The translations under genes and the position numbers were made by a program. A stretch of DNA of 64,000 nt from Phyllobacterium zundukense (GTDB lineage: Bacteria; Pseudomonadota; Alphaproteobacteria; Rhizobiales; Rhizobiaceae): NCBI RefSeq assembly GCF_002764115.1, contig NZ_CP017940.1, positions 532,501 to 596,500 of the forward strand. The letters run 5' to 3'. Below, in pieces: positions 30,247-39,477 of the stretch; position 1 is the first letter of the stretch, and each line of letters starts with the position of its first letter. Under the pieces are notes generated by a model. The model saw only the letters and a list, made by a program, of their open reading frames with translations, ran no database searches and was not told the DNA's origin.

Positions 30247-30250
30247 GCCC

Positions 30251-33226
30251 ATGAGCACTGCTATTCATTCCGGAAGCAACCGTATTGCTGGCGCAGGCCG
30301 ATTGACTCCGGCGAAAACCGTTCGTTTCACATTTGACGGGCAGAACCTGACCGGCCTTGAGGGCGACACGCTGGCCTCGGCGCTGCTTGCCAACGGTATT
30401 CACCTGGTCGGGCGCTCGTTCAAATATCACCGTCCGCGCGGTATCCTGTCGGCAGGCAGCGAAGAGCCGAATGCGCTGGTCGATATCGAGCGCGACAAGT
30501 CGCGCAAGCAGCCAAATGTGCGTGCGACCGTGCAGGAAATCTATGACGGGCTGAAGGTCAAGTCACAGAACCGCTGGCCATCGCTGACCTTCGATATCGG
30601 TGCCGTCAATGATGTCTTTTCGCCGATGCTGCCGGCAGGCTTCTACTACAAGACGTTCATGTGGCCGAAATTTGCCTGGAAGACGATCTACGAGCCGAAG
30701 ATCCGCGCTGCAGCAGGTCTTGGTGTTGTTCCTGGCGAGCCGGACACGGATCGCTATTCAAACCGCTTCGCCCATTGCGATGTGCTCATTGTCGGCGCGG
30801 GCGCCGCAGGTCTTGCCGCAGCGCTCAGCGCTGCATCGACCGGTGCCAAGGTCATTCTTTGCGACGAGCAATCTGAAGCCGGCGGCGCATTGCGCTACGA
30901 AAGCGATGTCACTATTGACGGCGTTTCGGGCTATGAATGGGCAACTGCGACGATCGCGAAATTGCGGTCGATGGACAACGTTACTGTCCTGAGCAGAACC
31001 ACCGCTTTTGGCTACTACGCGCAGAATTTCGTTGGTCTGGTCGAGCGTATCAGCGACCATCTCAGCAATCCGGGCTCTGACATGCCGCGCGAACGGCTTT
31101 GGCAGGTTCGGGCGAAAAAGGTGGTTCTCGCCACCGGCGCTATCGAACGGCACATGGTCTTTGCCAATAATGATCGCCCCGGCGTCATGCTTGCTTCGGC
31201 CGCCCGCATGTTCCTCAATCAGTATGGTGTTGCGATTGGCCGGAAGGTCGGTGTCTATACCTCCAATGATTCCGCCTATGCCGCGGCGATCGATCTGAAG
31301 CGCGCCGGTGTTGATGTGCCGGTGATTGTCGATACGCGGGACAATCCATCATCTCCGGTCATCGAAGAAGCCCGCTCGCTTGGCATCGAGGTTCTGACTG
31401 GCCATGCTGTCTATAGTGCAGGCGGCAAACGCCGCGTTTCTTCGATGTCGATCCAGCCAAGCCGGGGCGGCAATGAGCGCAAGGTCGCCATTGATGCACT
31501 GATCATGTCCGGAGGCTGGACGCCGTCGGTGCATCTGTTTTCGCAATCACGCGGCAAGGTCGCGTGGGATGCGGAAAACGAACGTTTCCTGCCTGGCACC
31601 TATGCGCAGGATTGCGTTTCCATTGGGGGTTGCAACGGCACAGATGGCCTGCAAGCAACGCTGGATGAGGCTTTCGCGGCCGGCGGCAAAGCCAAATCCA
31701 TTTCTGCGACTGGCGGCACGGACTGGGTCGGCGGCATGATCGGCTCGGCACCCGGCGCCGGCGCGGACACGACCGTCAAGGCCTTTGTCGATTTCCAGAA
31801 TGACGTGACGGCCAAGGACGTGCGGCTCGCCGTACGTGAAGGCATGCACTCGATCGAACACGTCAAGCGCTTCACGACAAACGGTATGGCGACAGACCAG
31901 GGCAAGACGTCCAATCTGCATGGCCTTGCGATTGCCGCCGAAGCGCTGAACCGGCCAATACCGGCCGTTGGCCTGACGACATTCCGCGCGCCGTTCACGC
32001 CGGTCACATTCGGCGCGATCGTCAACCACGCGCGGCATGACCTTTTCGATCCGACGCGGCGCACGCCAATGCATGCCTGGCATGTGGCACAGGGCGCGGC
32101 CTTCGAGGATGTCGGGCAGTGGAAACGCGCATGGTACTACCCGCAGGCGGGCGAAGACATGCATGCGGCAGTCAACCGCGAATGCGTCGCTGTACGCAAT
32201 CAGGCCGGTATTTTCGATGCGTCAACGCTCGGCAAGATCGAAGTGGTCGGGCCGGATGCGGCGAAGTTCCTGGAGCTCCTCTATACCAACCCCTGGGAAA
32301 AGCTCGGCGTCGGCCGTTGCCGTTACGGTATCATGCTGCGCGAAGACGGGTTCATCTACGATGACGGTGTCGTCGGCAGGCTTGCCGAGGATCGTTTCCA
32401 CGTGACGACGACGACCGGCGGCGCGCCGCGCGTCATGCATCACATGGAAGACTATCTCCAGACCGAATTCCCGCATCTCAATGTCTGGCTGACCTCGACG
32501 ACCGAACAATGGGCGGTGATTGCCGTGCAGGGTCCGAAGGCCCGCGAAATCATTGCGCCGCTGGTCGAAGGCATCGACATGTCAAACGAGGCCATGCCGC
32601 ATATGAGTGTGCGGGAAGGCAAGATCTGCGGCGTGCCGACACGGCTGTTCCGGATGTCGTTTACCGGCGAGGCGGGCTACGAAATCAACGTGCCGGCCGA
32701 TTACGGTCAAGCCGTTTGGGAGGCCGTGTACGCGAGCGGCAAGCCGCTTGGCCTGACGCCCTATGGTACCGAAGCGATGCATGTCCTGCGCGCCGAGAAG
32801 GGCTACATCATCGTCGGTCAGGACACGGATGGCACGGTAACGCCGCAGGATGCGGGACTGACCTGGGCCATCGGCAAGAACAAGACGGACTATGTCGGCA
32901 TTCGCGGTCTCTTACGCCGCGATCTGGTGGCAGATGGCCGCAAGCAGCTTGTCGGCCTGAAGACCGTGGATCCGAAAGTCGTGCTGGAAGAGGGTGCGCA
33001 GATCGTTGCCAATCCGAACCAGCCGGTGCCGATGACCATGATCGGTCACGTGACATCGTCCTACTGGTCGGAAAATTGCGGCCGCTCCATCGCCATGGCG
33101 CTGGTGATCGATGGAACAAAACGCCTTGGCGAGACGCTCTTTGTGCCGATGCCGAATGGAGTGATCGAAGTGGAAGTAACCGGAACGGTGTTCTTCGACG
33201 AAAAGGGAGAGCGTTTGAATGGTTGA
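30251..33226 (+). CDS. soxA: Sarcosine oxidase subunit alpha
   Basis: 991 residues. An N-terminal 2Fe-2S-like fold without the cysteine cluster (FTFDGQNLTGLEGDTLASALLANG) is followed by an NAD(H)-binding Rossmann domain (DVLIVGAGAAGLAAAL near 177) and then a C-terminal aminomethyltransferase (T-protein-like, tetrahydrofolate) domain from about 600 (EDVGQWKRAWYYP to GKNKTDYVGIRGL). The length matches the family. It overlaps soxG by eight bases. Confidence 0.96.
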   Translation: MSTAIHSGSNRIAGAGRLTPAKTVRFTFDGQNLTGLEGDTLASALLANGIHLVGRSFKYHRPRGILSAGSEEPNALVDIERDKSRKQPNVRATVQEIYDGLKVKSQNRWPSLTFDIGAVNDVFSPMLPAGFYYKTFMWPKFAWKTIYEPKIRAAAGLGVVPGEPDTDRYSNRFAHCDVLIVGAGAAGLAAALSAASTGAKVILCDEQSEAGGALRYESDVTIDGVSGYEWATATIAKLRSMDNVTVLSRTTAFGYYAQNFVGLVERISDHLSNPGSDMPRERLWQVRAKKVVLATGAIERHMVFANNDRPGVMLASAARMFLNQYGVAIGRKVGVYTSNDSAYAAAIDLKRAGVDVPVIVDTRDNPSSPVIEEARSLGIEVLTGHAVYSAGGKRRVSSMSIQPSRGGNERKVAIDALIMSGGWTPSVHLFSQSRGKVAWDAENERFLPGTYAQDCVSIGGCNGTDGLQATLDEAFAAGGKAKSISATGGTDWVGGMIGSAPGAGADTTVKAFVDFQNDVTAKDVRLAVREGMHSIEHVKRFTTNGMATDQGKTSNLHGLAIAAEALNRPIPAVGLTTFRAPFTPVTFGAIVNHARHDLFDPTRRTPMHAWHVAQGAAFEDVGQWKRAWYYPQAGEDMHAAVNRECVAVRNQAGIFDASTLGKIEVVGPDAAKFLELLYTNPWEKLGVGRCRYGIMLREDGFIYDDGVVGRLAEDRFHVTTTTGGAPRVMHHMEDYLQTEFPHLNVWLTSTTEQWAVIAVQGPKAREIIAPLVEGIDMSNEAMPHMSVREGKICGVPTRLFRMSFTGEAGYEINVPADYGQAVWEAVYASGKPLGLTPYGTEAMHVLRAEKGYIIVGQDTDGTVTPQDAGLTWAIGKNKTDYVGIRGLLRRDLVADGRKQLVGLKTVDPKVVLEEGAQIVANPNQPVPMTMIGHVTSSYWSENCGRSIAMALVIDGTKRLGETLFVPMPNGVIEVEVTGTVFFDEKGERLNG

Positions 33227-33758
33227 GATTTCCCATGCAACCCGGTTGCATCCGCTGCAGGCAGGTTCCGTATCGGTCGCCTTGGCCGACAATGCGACAC
33301 GCGTTTCACTCCGCGCCAGGCTTGATGCGATTTCCGTGCTCTCCAAGGCTCTGGGGCTTAATCTGCCAGTGAAGCCGAAATCAACGGTTACGAATGGCAG
33401 TCGCACCGCCATGTGGATCGGTCCAGACGAATGGCTGATCATCGACAATGCGGATAGCAGCCTCACCGCTGATCTTGCCGCGGTAAAGGTGCTGCACTCG
33501 GCGGTCGATATTTCGCATCGCAATGTCGGTATCATCATTTCCGGCAAGGGTGCAGATGCGGTTGTCAATGGAGGATGCCCGCAGGACCTGTCGCTCAAAG
33601 CCTTTCCGGTAGGGGCAGCGTCCCGAACCGTTCTCGGCAAGATCGAGATCGTCCTGTGGCGCACTGGCGAAAACAGCTTCCGAGTCGAATGCTGGCGGTC
33701 GTTCTCCACTTATGCCTACGCTTTTCTTCAAGAGTCGGCACGGGACGTCACTGTCTAG
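33219..33758 (+). CDS. soxG: Sarcosine oxidase subunit gamma
   Basis: 179 residues, GcvT-like fold (IGPDEWLIIDNADSSL, HSAVDISHRNVGIIISG, and the end FRVECWRSFSTYAYAFLQESA). It is the last gene of the sox operon. ATG 33219 overlaps the soxA stop by eight bases, the usual arrangement. Confidence 0.93.
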   Translation: MVEISHATRLHPLQAGSVSVALADNATRVSLRARLDAISVLSKALGLNLPVKPKSTVTNGSRTAMWIGPDEWLIIDNADSSLTADLAAVKVLHSAVDISHRNVGIIISGKGADAVVNGGCPQDLSLKAFPVGAASRTVLGKIEIVLWRTGENSFRVECWRSFSTYAYAFLQESARDVTV

Positions 33759-34177
33759 AACAGGCTTCGATTTAGCGCTCTAACGTTTCAAAGAACCGGG
33801 TGTGGCTTGTCCGTTACCCGCCATCGGAGGCGCCGGTCCTCTCCCCGCTTCGAACGGCTCCGGAAGCAGTTCCCCGTGGAAAGGACCGGGATAGAATAAA
33901 CGAGGTCCGCGGGTGTTGGATAAGTTGGCGGGATTATTTTCGAGATGGCTGTTCCACCCCCACCCGCAGCGAAGCTGCGGGTGGGGGTGAATTTTCAGGA
34001 GCAGAAAGCCCGTGACAAATCGCAAGAATGGGGACTTGCCGTCTCGAAACGATCCCTCTCTTGAATTTTCCAAGGAACTAGCAAGGGCCAAATTCAAGAA
34101 AACCCTTTCTCCTCCACAAGGAGGGAGATAAGAAGCGGCACCAATTGTGCTGTGCATTTCTGAACATAGAGACTTAA
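33759..34177. other. Repeat-like intergenic region after soxG
   Basis: About 420 bases with no convincing gene. It includes the strong hairpin at 33955-33989. The minus strand has an open frame of 125 codons with low-complexity, unlikely protein sequence (YLPPCGGERV and so on), which I read as intergenic repeat DNA rather than a gene. Confidence 0.55.
33955..33989. repeat. Perfect 16-bp inverted repeat (REP-like or terminator hairpin)
   Basis: CACCCCCACCCGCAGC (33955-33970), loop GAA, then its exact complement (33974-33989). A GC-rich stem this long with a three-base loop, sited 200 bases after soxG, could stabilise the sox mRNA 3' end or be a copy of a dispersed palindromic repeat. There is no T-run after it. 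Confidence 0.75.
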
Positions 34178-35362
34178 ATGGCTGTCAAAAAACGCCTGGT
34201 GATCAACTTTACCGGCTATGAGGGATTGCATCCCGATGCGGTTCGCGGGCGCTACCTGAACAGTTCCGCCGATTTCAACAGTCTGTGGCATGCGAAAACC
34301 CGCGCCGGGCCAATGGTGCCAGAGGGGCCGAACATCGCTACCATGCAGATCGAGACAAGCGGCGCCAACTGGCAGACAAAAACGGCATTTTGCCAGTATG
34401 GTGGCGCCGATATTTTCGACGCCTATGCAGCGCGGAACGTTGCCACGCGGTTTGCTACGGGACTGGTGGCGTTTCTCGATATCCTCCTGACCGGCACGTT
34501 CTGGCGTTATCTTCGCACAAGCTGGCGTTTTTGCATCTTCTTCATGTGGCCCTTCGCTCTCGCCTGTTTCATTTCACTGGTCACAATTGGCGTCGGTCTC
34601 TTTCCGCTGTTTGCAGGTTATGGCGCCCTCCATCTTCTCTGGACCGTTCCGCTTGCGTTGGCTCTCGGCCGCCTGCTCGTTCGCTGGCCGGGCGACAAAG
34701 TCTTCTTCTCCTATCTGCTCGATGACTGGGCGGCTGCCTCGGACCGAATTCACCGCCGCAATCCGAGCCTGTTGCAGCGCCGGCAAGCCTTTGCGGATCA
34801 TTTGGCGGAGAAACTGCGGACGAGCGATGCGGATGAGGTCGTCATCATCGGGCACAGCCTTGGCACGGTTCCCGCGGTGGAAGCCATTGCCGATGTCTGG
34901 CGCAGCGATCCGGAACTTCTCAGGCGCAAGCCGGTGTCACTGCTGGCGGCAGGGTCCTGTCTGTTGATGATAGCCTTTCATCCGCGTGCCACCGGATTGC
35001 GCGAGGACGTACGGGTTGTATGCCAGGAAAGCCCGGTTCTCTGGGCGGAATTCCAGACGATTACCGATATCGTTCATTTCTATAAATCAGATCCGGCAGC
35101 GGCACTTGGTATCAAGCCGCGGGGTAAGCTGATCATCCGTCGGATTCGCTTCAAACATATTCACAGCGCGAAGCGCTATGCGCTCGCCAGGAAGAATTTT
35201 TTCAAGATGCACCTTTTGTTTCTCAAGGGCGCACAAGTACGCAATCCGTACGATATGGGCATGTTCGTCCAGGGGCCGTTTGCGTTCAGGGATCTGGTGA
35301 CCACTTACCACACCAGCGCCGCTCCGCTTGATGAGGCAGGCAGGGTCGTGCAAGCGGCCTGA
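34178..35362 (+). CDS. Membrane protein with alpha/beta-hydrolase-like domain
   Basis: 394 residues. After ~110 polar residues come two or three membrane helices (WRFCIFFMWPFALACFISLVTIG, LFPLFAGYGALHLLWTVPLALALG). A lipase-type nucleophile elbow, VVIIGHSLGTVPAVEA (GHSLG), follows at about 224-240. The N-terminal INFTGYEGL resembles the first beta strand of the hydrolase fold, so the membrane segment appears inserted in the fold. The substrate is unknown. It is a single gene, convergent with maoC. Confidence 0.7.
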   Translation: MAVKKRLVINFTGYEGLHPDAVRGRYLNSSADFNSLWHAKTRAGPMVPEGPNIATMQIETSGANWQTKTAFCQYGGADIFDAYAARNVATRFATGLVAFLDILLTGTFWRYLRTSWRFCIFFMWPFALACFISLVTIGVGLFPLFAGYGALHLLWTVPLALALGRLLVRWPGDKVFFSYLLDDWAAASDRIHRRNPSLLQRRQAFADHLAEKLRTSDADEVVIIGHSLGTVPAVEAIADVWRSDPELLRRKPVSLLAAGSCLLMIAFHPRATGLREDVRVVCQESPVLWAEFQTITDIVHFYKSDPAAALGIKPRGKLIIRRIRFKHIHSAKRYALARKNFFKMHLLFLKGAQVRNPYDMGMFVQGPFAFRDLVTTYHTSAAPLDEAGRVVQAA

Positions 35363-35374
35363 CGCCGCCACTGC

Positions 35375-35857
35375 TCATTCCATTTCGGGCGGATGTTCCA
35401 GCACTGCAATGGTAAGCCAGTTGGCAACCAACGCCGGCTTGAGCGAACCTTCGATCTCGAGCGTTACTTCATAATTGTTGAGAACACGGCCGGAAGGGCG
35501 GATATCGGCATCGACCAGCTTGAAATGGGCGCGCACACGCTTGCCGGATTTGACCGGTGCCATGAAGCGCACCTTGTCGAAACCGTAATTGATGCCCATC
35601 GTCGCGCCTTCGATCATCGGCAGCGCTTCATAGGCCAGGGTCGAAAGGAGCGAGATGGTCAGGAAGCCATGCGCAATGGTACCGCCAAAAGGCGTTTCCT
35701 TCTCGGCGCGTTCCGGATCCGTGTGGATGAACTGATGGTCGTCGGTGGCATCGGCAAACTGGTTGATCATCTCCTGGCTGACGACGCGCCACTCCGAACA
35801 GCCGATCTCGGTGCCGACCGCCGTCTTCAATTGCTTGAGCGTAATCGCTTCTTTCAT
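35375..35857 (-). CDS. MaoC-family dehydratase
   Basis: 160 residues, single hot-dog domain. The hydratase-2 motif is visible: FADATDDHQFIHTDPERA (Asp and His) and FGGTIAHGFLTISLLSTL. These enzymes hydrate trans-2-enoyl-CoA or act on related acyl-CoA substrates. No fatty-acid gene is adjacent, so pathway assignment would be a guess. Confidence 0.9.
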   Translation of the reverse strand: MKEAITLKQLKTAVGTEIGCSEWRVVSQEMINQFADATDDHQFIHTDPERAEKETPFGGTIAHGFLTISLLSTLAYEALPMIEGATMGINYGFDKVRFMAPVKSGKRVRAHFKLVDADIRPSGRVLNNYEVTLEIEGSLKPALVANWLTIAVLEHPPEME

Positions 35858-35972
35858 GATCTTCAGCTTTCCGAATGCTTCTTCGAACTCTTGCGGCTGT
35901 TCGATAGCCGGTTATGCCCCGAATGTCATCCCTTGCCAACGGCAGGGTGTCGTTGCCAATTCCCTTACATCC

Positions 35973-37262
35973 TCACGCGGTCCATTGGGTAATGTCGTCG
36001 CGCTCGCCAATGAGCGCGAGACCATGGGCGATGGAGAGCAGTTCGCCGCCGCTTTCGATGCGGCCGTGATCGAAGCGCTCGGTGAAGATGCGCCGCACGG
36101 CTGGTACGAAGGAGGTGCCCCCGGTCAGGAATATCTTGTCGATCTGCCCGGGCAGGGTGCCTGTCTTTTGCAGCACATCATCCAGTGCGCCTTCGATCCG
36201 TGCCAGATCGCCTTCGATCCAGCTTTCAAATTCTGCGCGGCGGATCGTCTTGCGGCCGCCACGCCCGAGCGGCGCAAAGTTGAACTCGGCTTCATCGGCA
36301 GATGACAGCGCGATCTTCGTTGCCGAGACAGCCTGATAGAGCGGGTAGCCCTCATCGTGATCGACCAGATCGACGAAGATTTCCAGCTTCTCCGGCTCCA
36401 AGCTGTCGCGCACCAGCTTCTTCAGTGCCGTAAATTCCTTTGAGGTCTTGAAGATGGAGAGCTGGTTCCAGCGGCCGAAATTGGCATACCAGGAAGCCGG
36501 AACTTCCAGCGTCTTGTCGAAACTCCTGAAGAAGCTGCCCTTGCCGATCTGCGGCGCCACGATCTGGTCGATCATGCGGTAATCGAAATGGTCGCCTGCA
36601 ACGCCAACGCCGGAATGGCCGATGGGCGTCGCGCGGAGCTTGCCGCCCGAGGTTTCGAAGCGGATGATCGAATAGTCGGTCGTTCCGCCGCCGAAGTCGG
36701 CCACGAGCACTGTGGCGTCTGATTTGAGGTTCTGGGCGAAATAGAACGCAGCGGCGACAGGTTCATAGACGAAATGGATTTCCGGAAAGCCGAAACGCGT
36801 TAGTGCCTCATTGTAGCGTTCGGTCGCCAGTGCCGGATCAGGATTGGCACCGGCGAAGTGTACCGGGCGGCCAGTGACGATGCGGCTGACGTCTGACGGC
36901 CAGCTATCGCCGGCATAGGTCCGGATGCGCCGCAGGAAGATTTCCATCAGGTCCTCGAAGGTCTGCCGCTTGGCGAAGATCAAGGTACCCTGGAAGAGGG
37001 CGCTTGCGGCAAACGTCTTGATCGATTGCAGGAAACGGCACTCGCCAGGATGGTCAATAAATTGGCGGATAGCCGCATGTCCGGCCTCCACCTTCAGGGC
37101 TGAGGCTCCGGCGAGCGGGTCCTTCATGAAGGACAGGGCGGTGCGCATGCTATCGGCCGTGCCGGCTGCGCTGGTGAAGGCCATGGAGTGCGTCGTTACC
37201 CCATCGGCCAATGCCATGACTGTATTGGTCGTGCCAAAGTCGAAACCCAGCGCCTGAGCCAT
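35973..37262 (-). CDS. Hsp70-family protein (YegD-like)
   Basis: 429 residues holding an actin/Hsp70 ATPase domain: phosphate-1 loop LGFDFGTTNTVMALADG at the N terminus, phosphate-2 VLVADFGGGTTDYSIIRF near 190, and adenosine motif IFLTGGTSFVPAVRRIF near 380. It lacks the DnaK peptide-binding domain, so it is the short YegD-like type whose clients are unknown. It lies upstream of maoC on the same strand, with about 115 bases between. Confidence 0.9.
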   Translation of the reverse strand: MAQALGFDFGTTNTVMALADGVTTHSMAFTSAAGTADSMRTALSFMKDPLAGASALKVEAGHAAIRQFIDHPGECRFLQSIKTFAASALFQGTLIFAKRQTFEDLMEIFLRRIRTYAGDSWPSDVSRIVTGRPVHFAGANPDPALATERYNEALTRFGFPEIHFVYEPVAAAFYFAQNLKSDATVLVADFGGGTTDYSIIRFETSGGKLRATPIGHSGVGVAGDHFDYRMIDQIVAPQIGKGSFFRSFDKTLEVPASWYANFGRWNQLSIFKTSKEFTALKKLVRDSLEPEKLEIFVDLVDHDEGYPLYQAVSATKIALSSADEAEFNFAPLGRGGRKTIRRAEFESWIEGDLARIEGALDDVLQKTGTLPGQIDKIFLTGGTSFVPAVRRIFTERFDHGRIESGGELLSIAHGLALIGERDDITQWTA

Positions 37263-37337
37263 CGCAGCGCTCCTTCTATCCAGTGAATTTCAGAGATCGA
37301 GTTGTTGCCTGCACGGGTGACGCAAGGCTCGCCCTCG

Positions 37338-38300
37338 TCAAGGGAGGCGCGTCATGGCACAGCGAGACGATGGATGCAAGGGCGTAAGGTGTTCCTGCGC
37401 GGCACGTTCTGCGGGGCTCTTGATGAAATCGACGAAAGCCCGCAGCGGCACCGGCATGTGCGTGCGGCTGGGATAATAAAGGCGAGGTCCGGTGAAGCTC
37501 TGCCACCACTCGGTCAGAACCGGGACCAGATCGCCGCTTTGGAACGCGTCGCTCAAGTATTCCTCGAATATGTGAATCAGTCCGAGGCCCGCGACAGCTG
37601 CGCCAACCCCAAGTTCTGCGGTGGAAGCAATCAATGGTCCTTTAGGGGTTATCTTGATCGTCTTTCCGTCGCGCTCGAACTCCCACGACGGAATGACGCC
37701 ACTGGCGAAACGATGGCGAATGCAGGCATGATTGACGAGATCATGCGGGTGCTCGGGTATCCCATGCTCGGCAAGATAGGATGGCGCTGCGCCGACCACG
37801 AAGCGCTGGGTGCGCGGTCCGATCGGGATGGCGATCATGTCGCGCTCGATGCTTTCATCGTAGCGAATGCCTGCATCGAAACCCGCTGCAAGCACATCGA
37901 TGAAACTATCCGTGGCGGAAATCTCGAGTGTGATTCCGGGATGTGCCGCAAGAAACCGGTTGATGATGGGCGACAGAATCCTCTGTGCGGCGATCGTCGG
38001 CACATTGAGCTTTAGTGTTCCTGTTGGGCTGTCGCGAAAACGGTTCAGCGCATCCAGCGCACCGGCAATATCGCCGAGCGCCGGGGTCAGCCTTTCGAGC
38101 AGCTGCACTCCAGCTTCAGTCGGCGTGACGCTGCGTGTAGTCCGGTTCAGCAGCCGAACACCAACCCGGGTTTCCAGCCGGCGAATGGCCTCACTCAACG
38201 AAGAAGCCGAGACGCCGCGAAGCGCCGCTGCGGCGCGAAAGTTGCGCGCCTGTGCAACAGCAACCAAAGCGCCAAGGTCTGAAAGGTCTGGATCGATCAT
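37338..38300 (-). CDS. LysR-family transcriptional regulator
   Basis: 320 residues from the chosen start MIDPDLSDLG (38300; a longer in-frame start at 38330 is less typical). The HTH is at about 18-40 (NFRAAAALRGVSASSLSEAIRRLETRVG), followed by LLNRTTRSVTPTEAG and the periplasmic-binding-protein-like effector domain. It is divergent from an aldo/keto reductase 114 bases away, the classic LysR-target layout, so it probably controls that gene. Confidence 0.9.
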   Translation of the reverse strand: MIDPDLSDLGALVAVAQARNFRAAAALRGVSASSLSEAIRRLETRVGVRLLNRTTRSVTPTEAGVQLLERLTPALGDIAGALDALNRFRDSPTGTLKLNVPTIAAQRILSPIINRFLAAHPGITLEISATDSFIDVLAAGFDAGIRYDESIERDMIAIPIGPRTQRFVVGAAPSYLAEHGIPEHPHDLVNHACIRHRFASGVIPSWEFERDGKTIKITPKGPLIASTAELGVGAAVAGLGLIHIFEEYLSDAFQSGDLVPVLTEWWQSFTGPRLYYPSRTHMPVPLRAFVDFIKSPAERAAQEHLTPLHPSSRCAMTRLP

Positions 38301-38414
38301 TGTGCATATTTCCGAACAACCCGTGCACAATAGAGCTGATTATCGCACAAACAAAGTTCTTTTATATTGTGTCTCGAACAAGCCTTCCCAATGAAAGCCC
38401 AAGGAGCTTTGAGA

Positions 38415-39419
38415 ATGCAATATCGTCAATTAGGCGCTACCGGACCGCGCGTTTCTGAACTGGGGCTCGGCTGCATGGGCATGTCGGCGATCTATGGCCC
38501 CTCCAACCAGACGGAAAGCATAGCCACGATTCATGCCGCGCTCGAAGCGGGGGTCACGCTGCTCGACACCGGTGATTTCTATGATTCCGGCCATAATGAG
38601 CTACTGATCGCCGAGGCGCTAAAGGGCAAGACGCGTGAGGATGCCATCATCAGCGTCAAATTCGGCGGGCTTCGCGATCCGGCCGGCGGCTGGAGCGGCT
38701 TTGACGCGAGACCTGAAGCCACGAAGAATTTCCTTGCCTATTCGCTGAAGCGGCTCGGCGTGGATTATATCGACATATACCGTCCAGCTCGGCTCGACCC
38801 CAATGTGCCGATCGAAGAAACCATTGGCGCAATCGCCGACATGGTCAAGGCTGGCTATGTCAAGCATATCGGCCTGTCGGAAGTCGGTTCGGAAACCATC
38901 AGACGGGCCGTTGCCGTTCATCCCATCGTGGACCTTCAGATAGAGTATTCGCTGATTTCCCGCGGCATCGAAGACGGCATTCTCGAAACCTGCCGCGAGC
39001 TTGGCATCGGCATCACTGCCTATGGCGTGCTTTCACGCGGCCTGATCAGCGGACACTGGACGAAAGACCGCGCCGGGCCCGGTGATTACCGTGCGCACAG
39101 TCCGCGCTTCCAGGGTGAAAATCTTGACAGGAACCTCGCCCTCGTCGAGGCCTTGCAGAGAATTGCCCAAGCCAAGGGTGTTACCGTCGCGCAGATCGCC
39201 ATCGCCTGGGTTACGGCACAGGGCGAGGACATCGTTCCGCTGGTCGGTGCCCGCCGCCGTGACCGGCTGGTCGAAGCGCTTGGTGCACTCGACGTCACGC
39301 TGACGTCCGACGATATGGCTGCCATCGAAAGGGCTGTCCCCAAGGGCGCCGCATCGGGTACCCGCTATGCCGAAGCGCAGATGGCGCATCTCGACAGCGA
39401 GGCCGGACATCAGCATTGA
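38415..39419 (+). CDS. Aldo/keto reductase
   Basis: 334 residues, TIM-barrel reductase. MQYRQLGATGPRVSELGLGCMGMS opens the protein. Catalytic Tyr is in LLDTGDFYDSGHNE and Lys in ISVKFGG. The C terminus has the NADPH-binding pattern VPLVGARRRDRLVEALGAL. It starts at ATG 38415 with AAGGAG at 38401-38406. It resembles the AKR13-like group that reduces aldehydes. Divergent LysR regulator upstream. Confidence 0.92.
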   Translation: MQYRQLGATGPRVSELGLGCMGMSAIYGPSNQTESIATIHAALEAGVTLLDTGDFYDSGHNELLIAEALKGKTREDAIISVKFGGLRDPAGGWSGFDARPEATKNFLAYSLKRLGVDYIDIYRPARLDPNVPIEETIGAIADMVKAGYVKHIGLSEVGSETIRRAVAVHPIVDLQIEYSLISRGIEDGILETCRELGIGITAYGVLSRGLISGHWTKDRAGPGDYRAHSPRFQGENLDRNLALVEALQRIAQAKGVTVAQIAIAWVTAQGEDIVPLVGARRRDRLVEALGALDVTLTSDDMAAIERAVPKGAASGTRYAEAQMAHLDSEAGHQH

Positions 39420-39435
39420 TCGTCAGGCCATCAAA

Positions 39436-39459
39436 CCCGGAGGCAAAATTGTCTCCGGG
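39436..39459. terminator. Hairpin between convergent aldo/keto reductase and gnd-like gene
   Basis: CCCGGAG-GCAAAATTGT-CTCCGGG, located between two convergent stop codons. It may terminate both transcripts, although no long T-run follows. Confidence 0.5.
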
Positions 39460-39477
39460 AAATATCTGAGACCGTCA

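Noticed and set aside
33780..34157. 125-codon minus-strand open frame after soxG
   Set aside because: Low-complexity sequence crossing a perfect hairpin; looks like intergenic repeat DNA.
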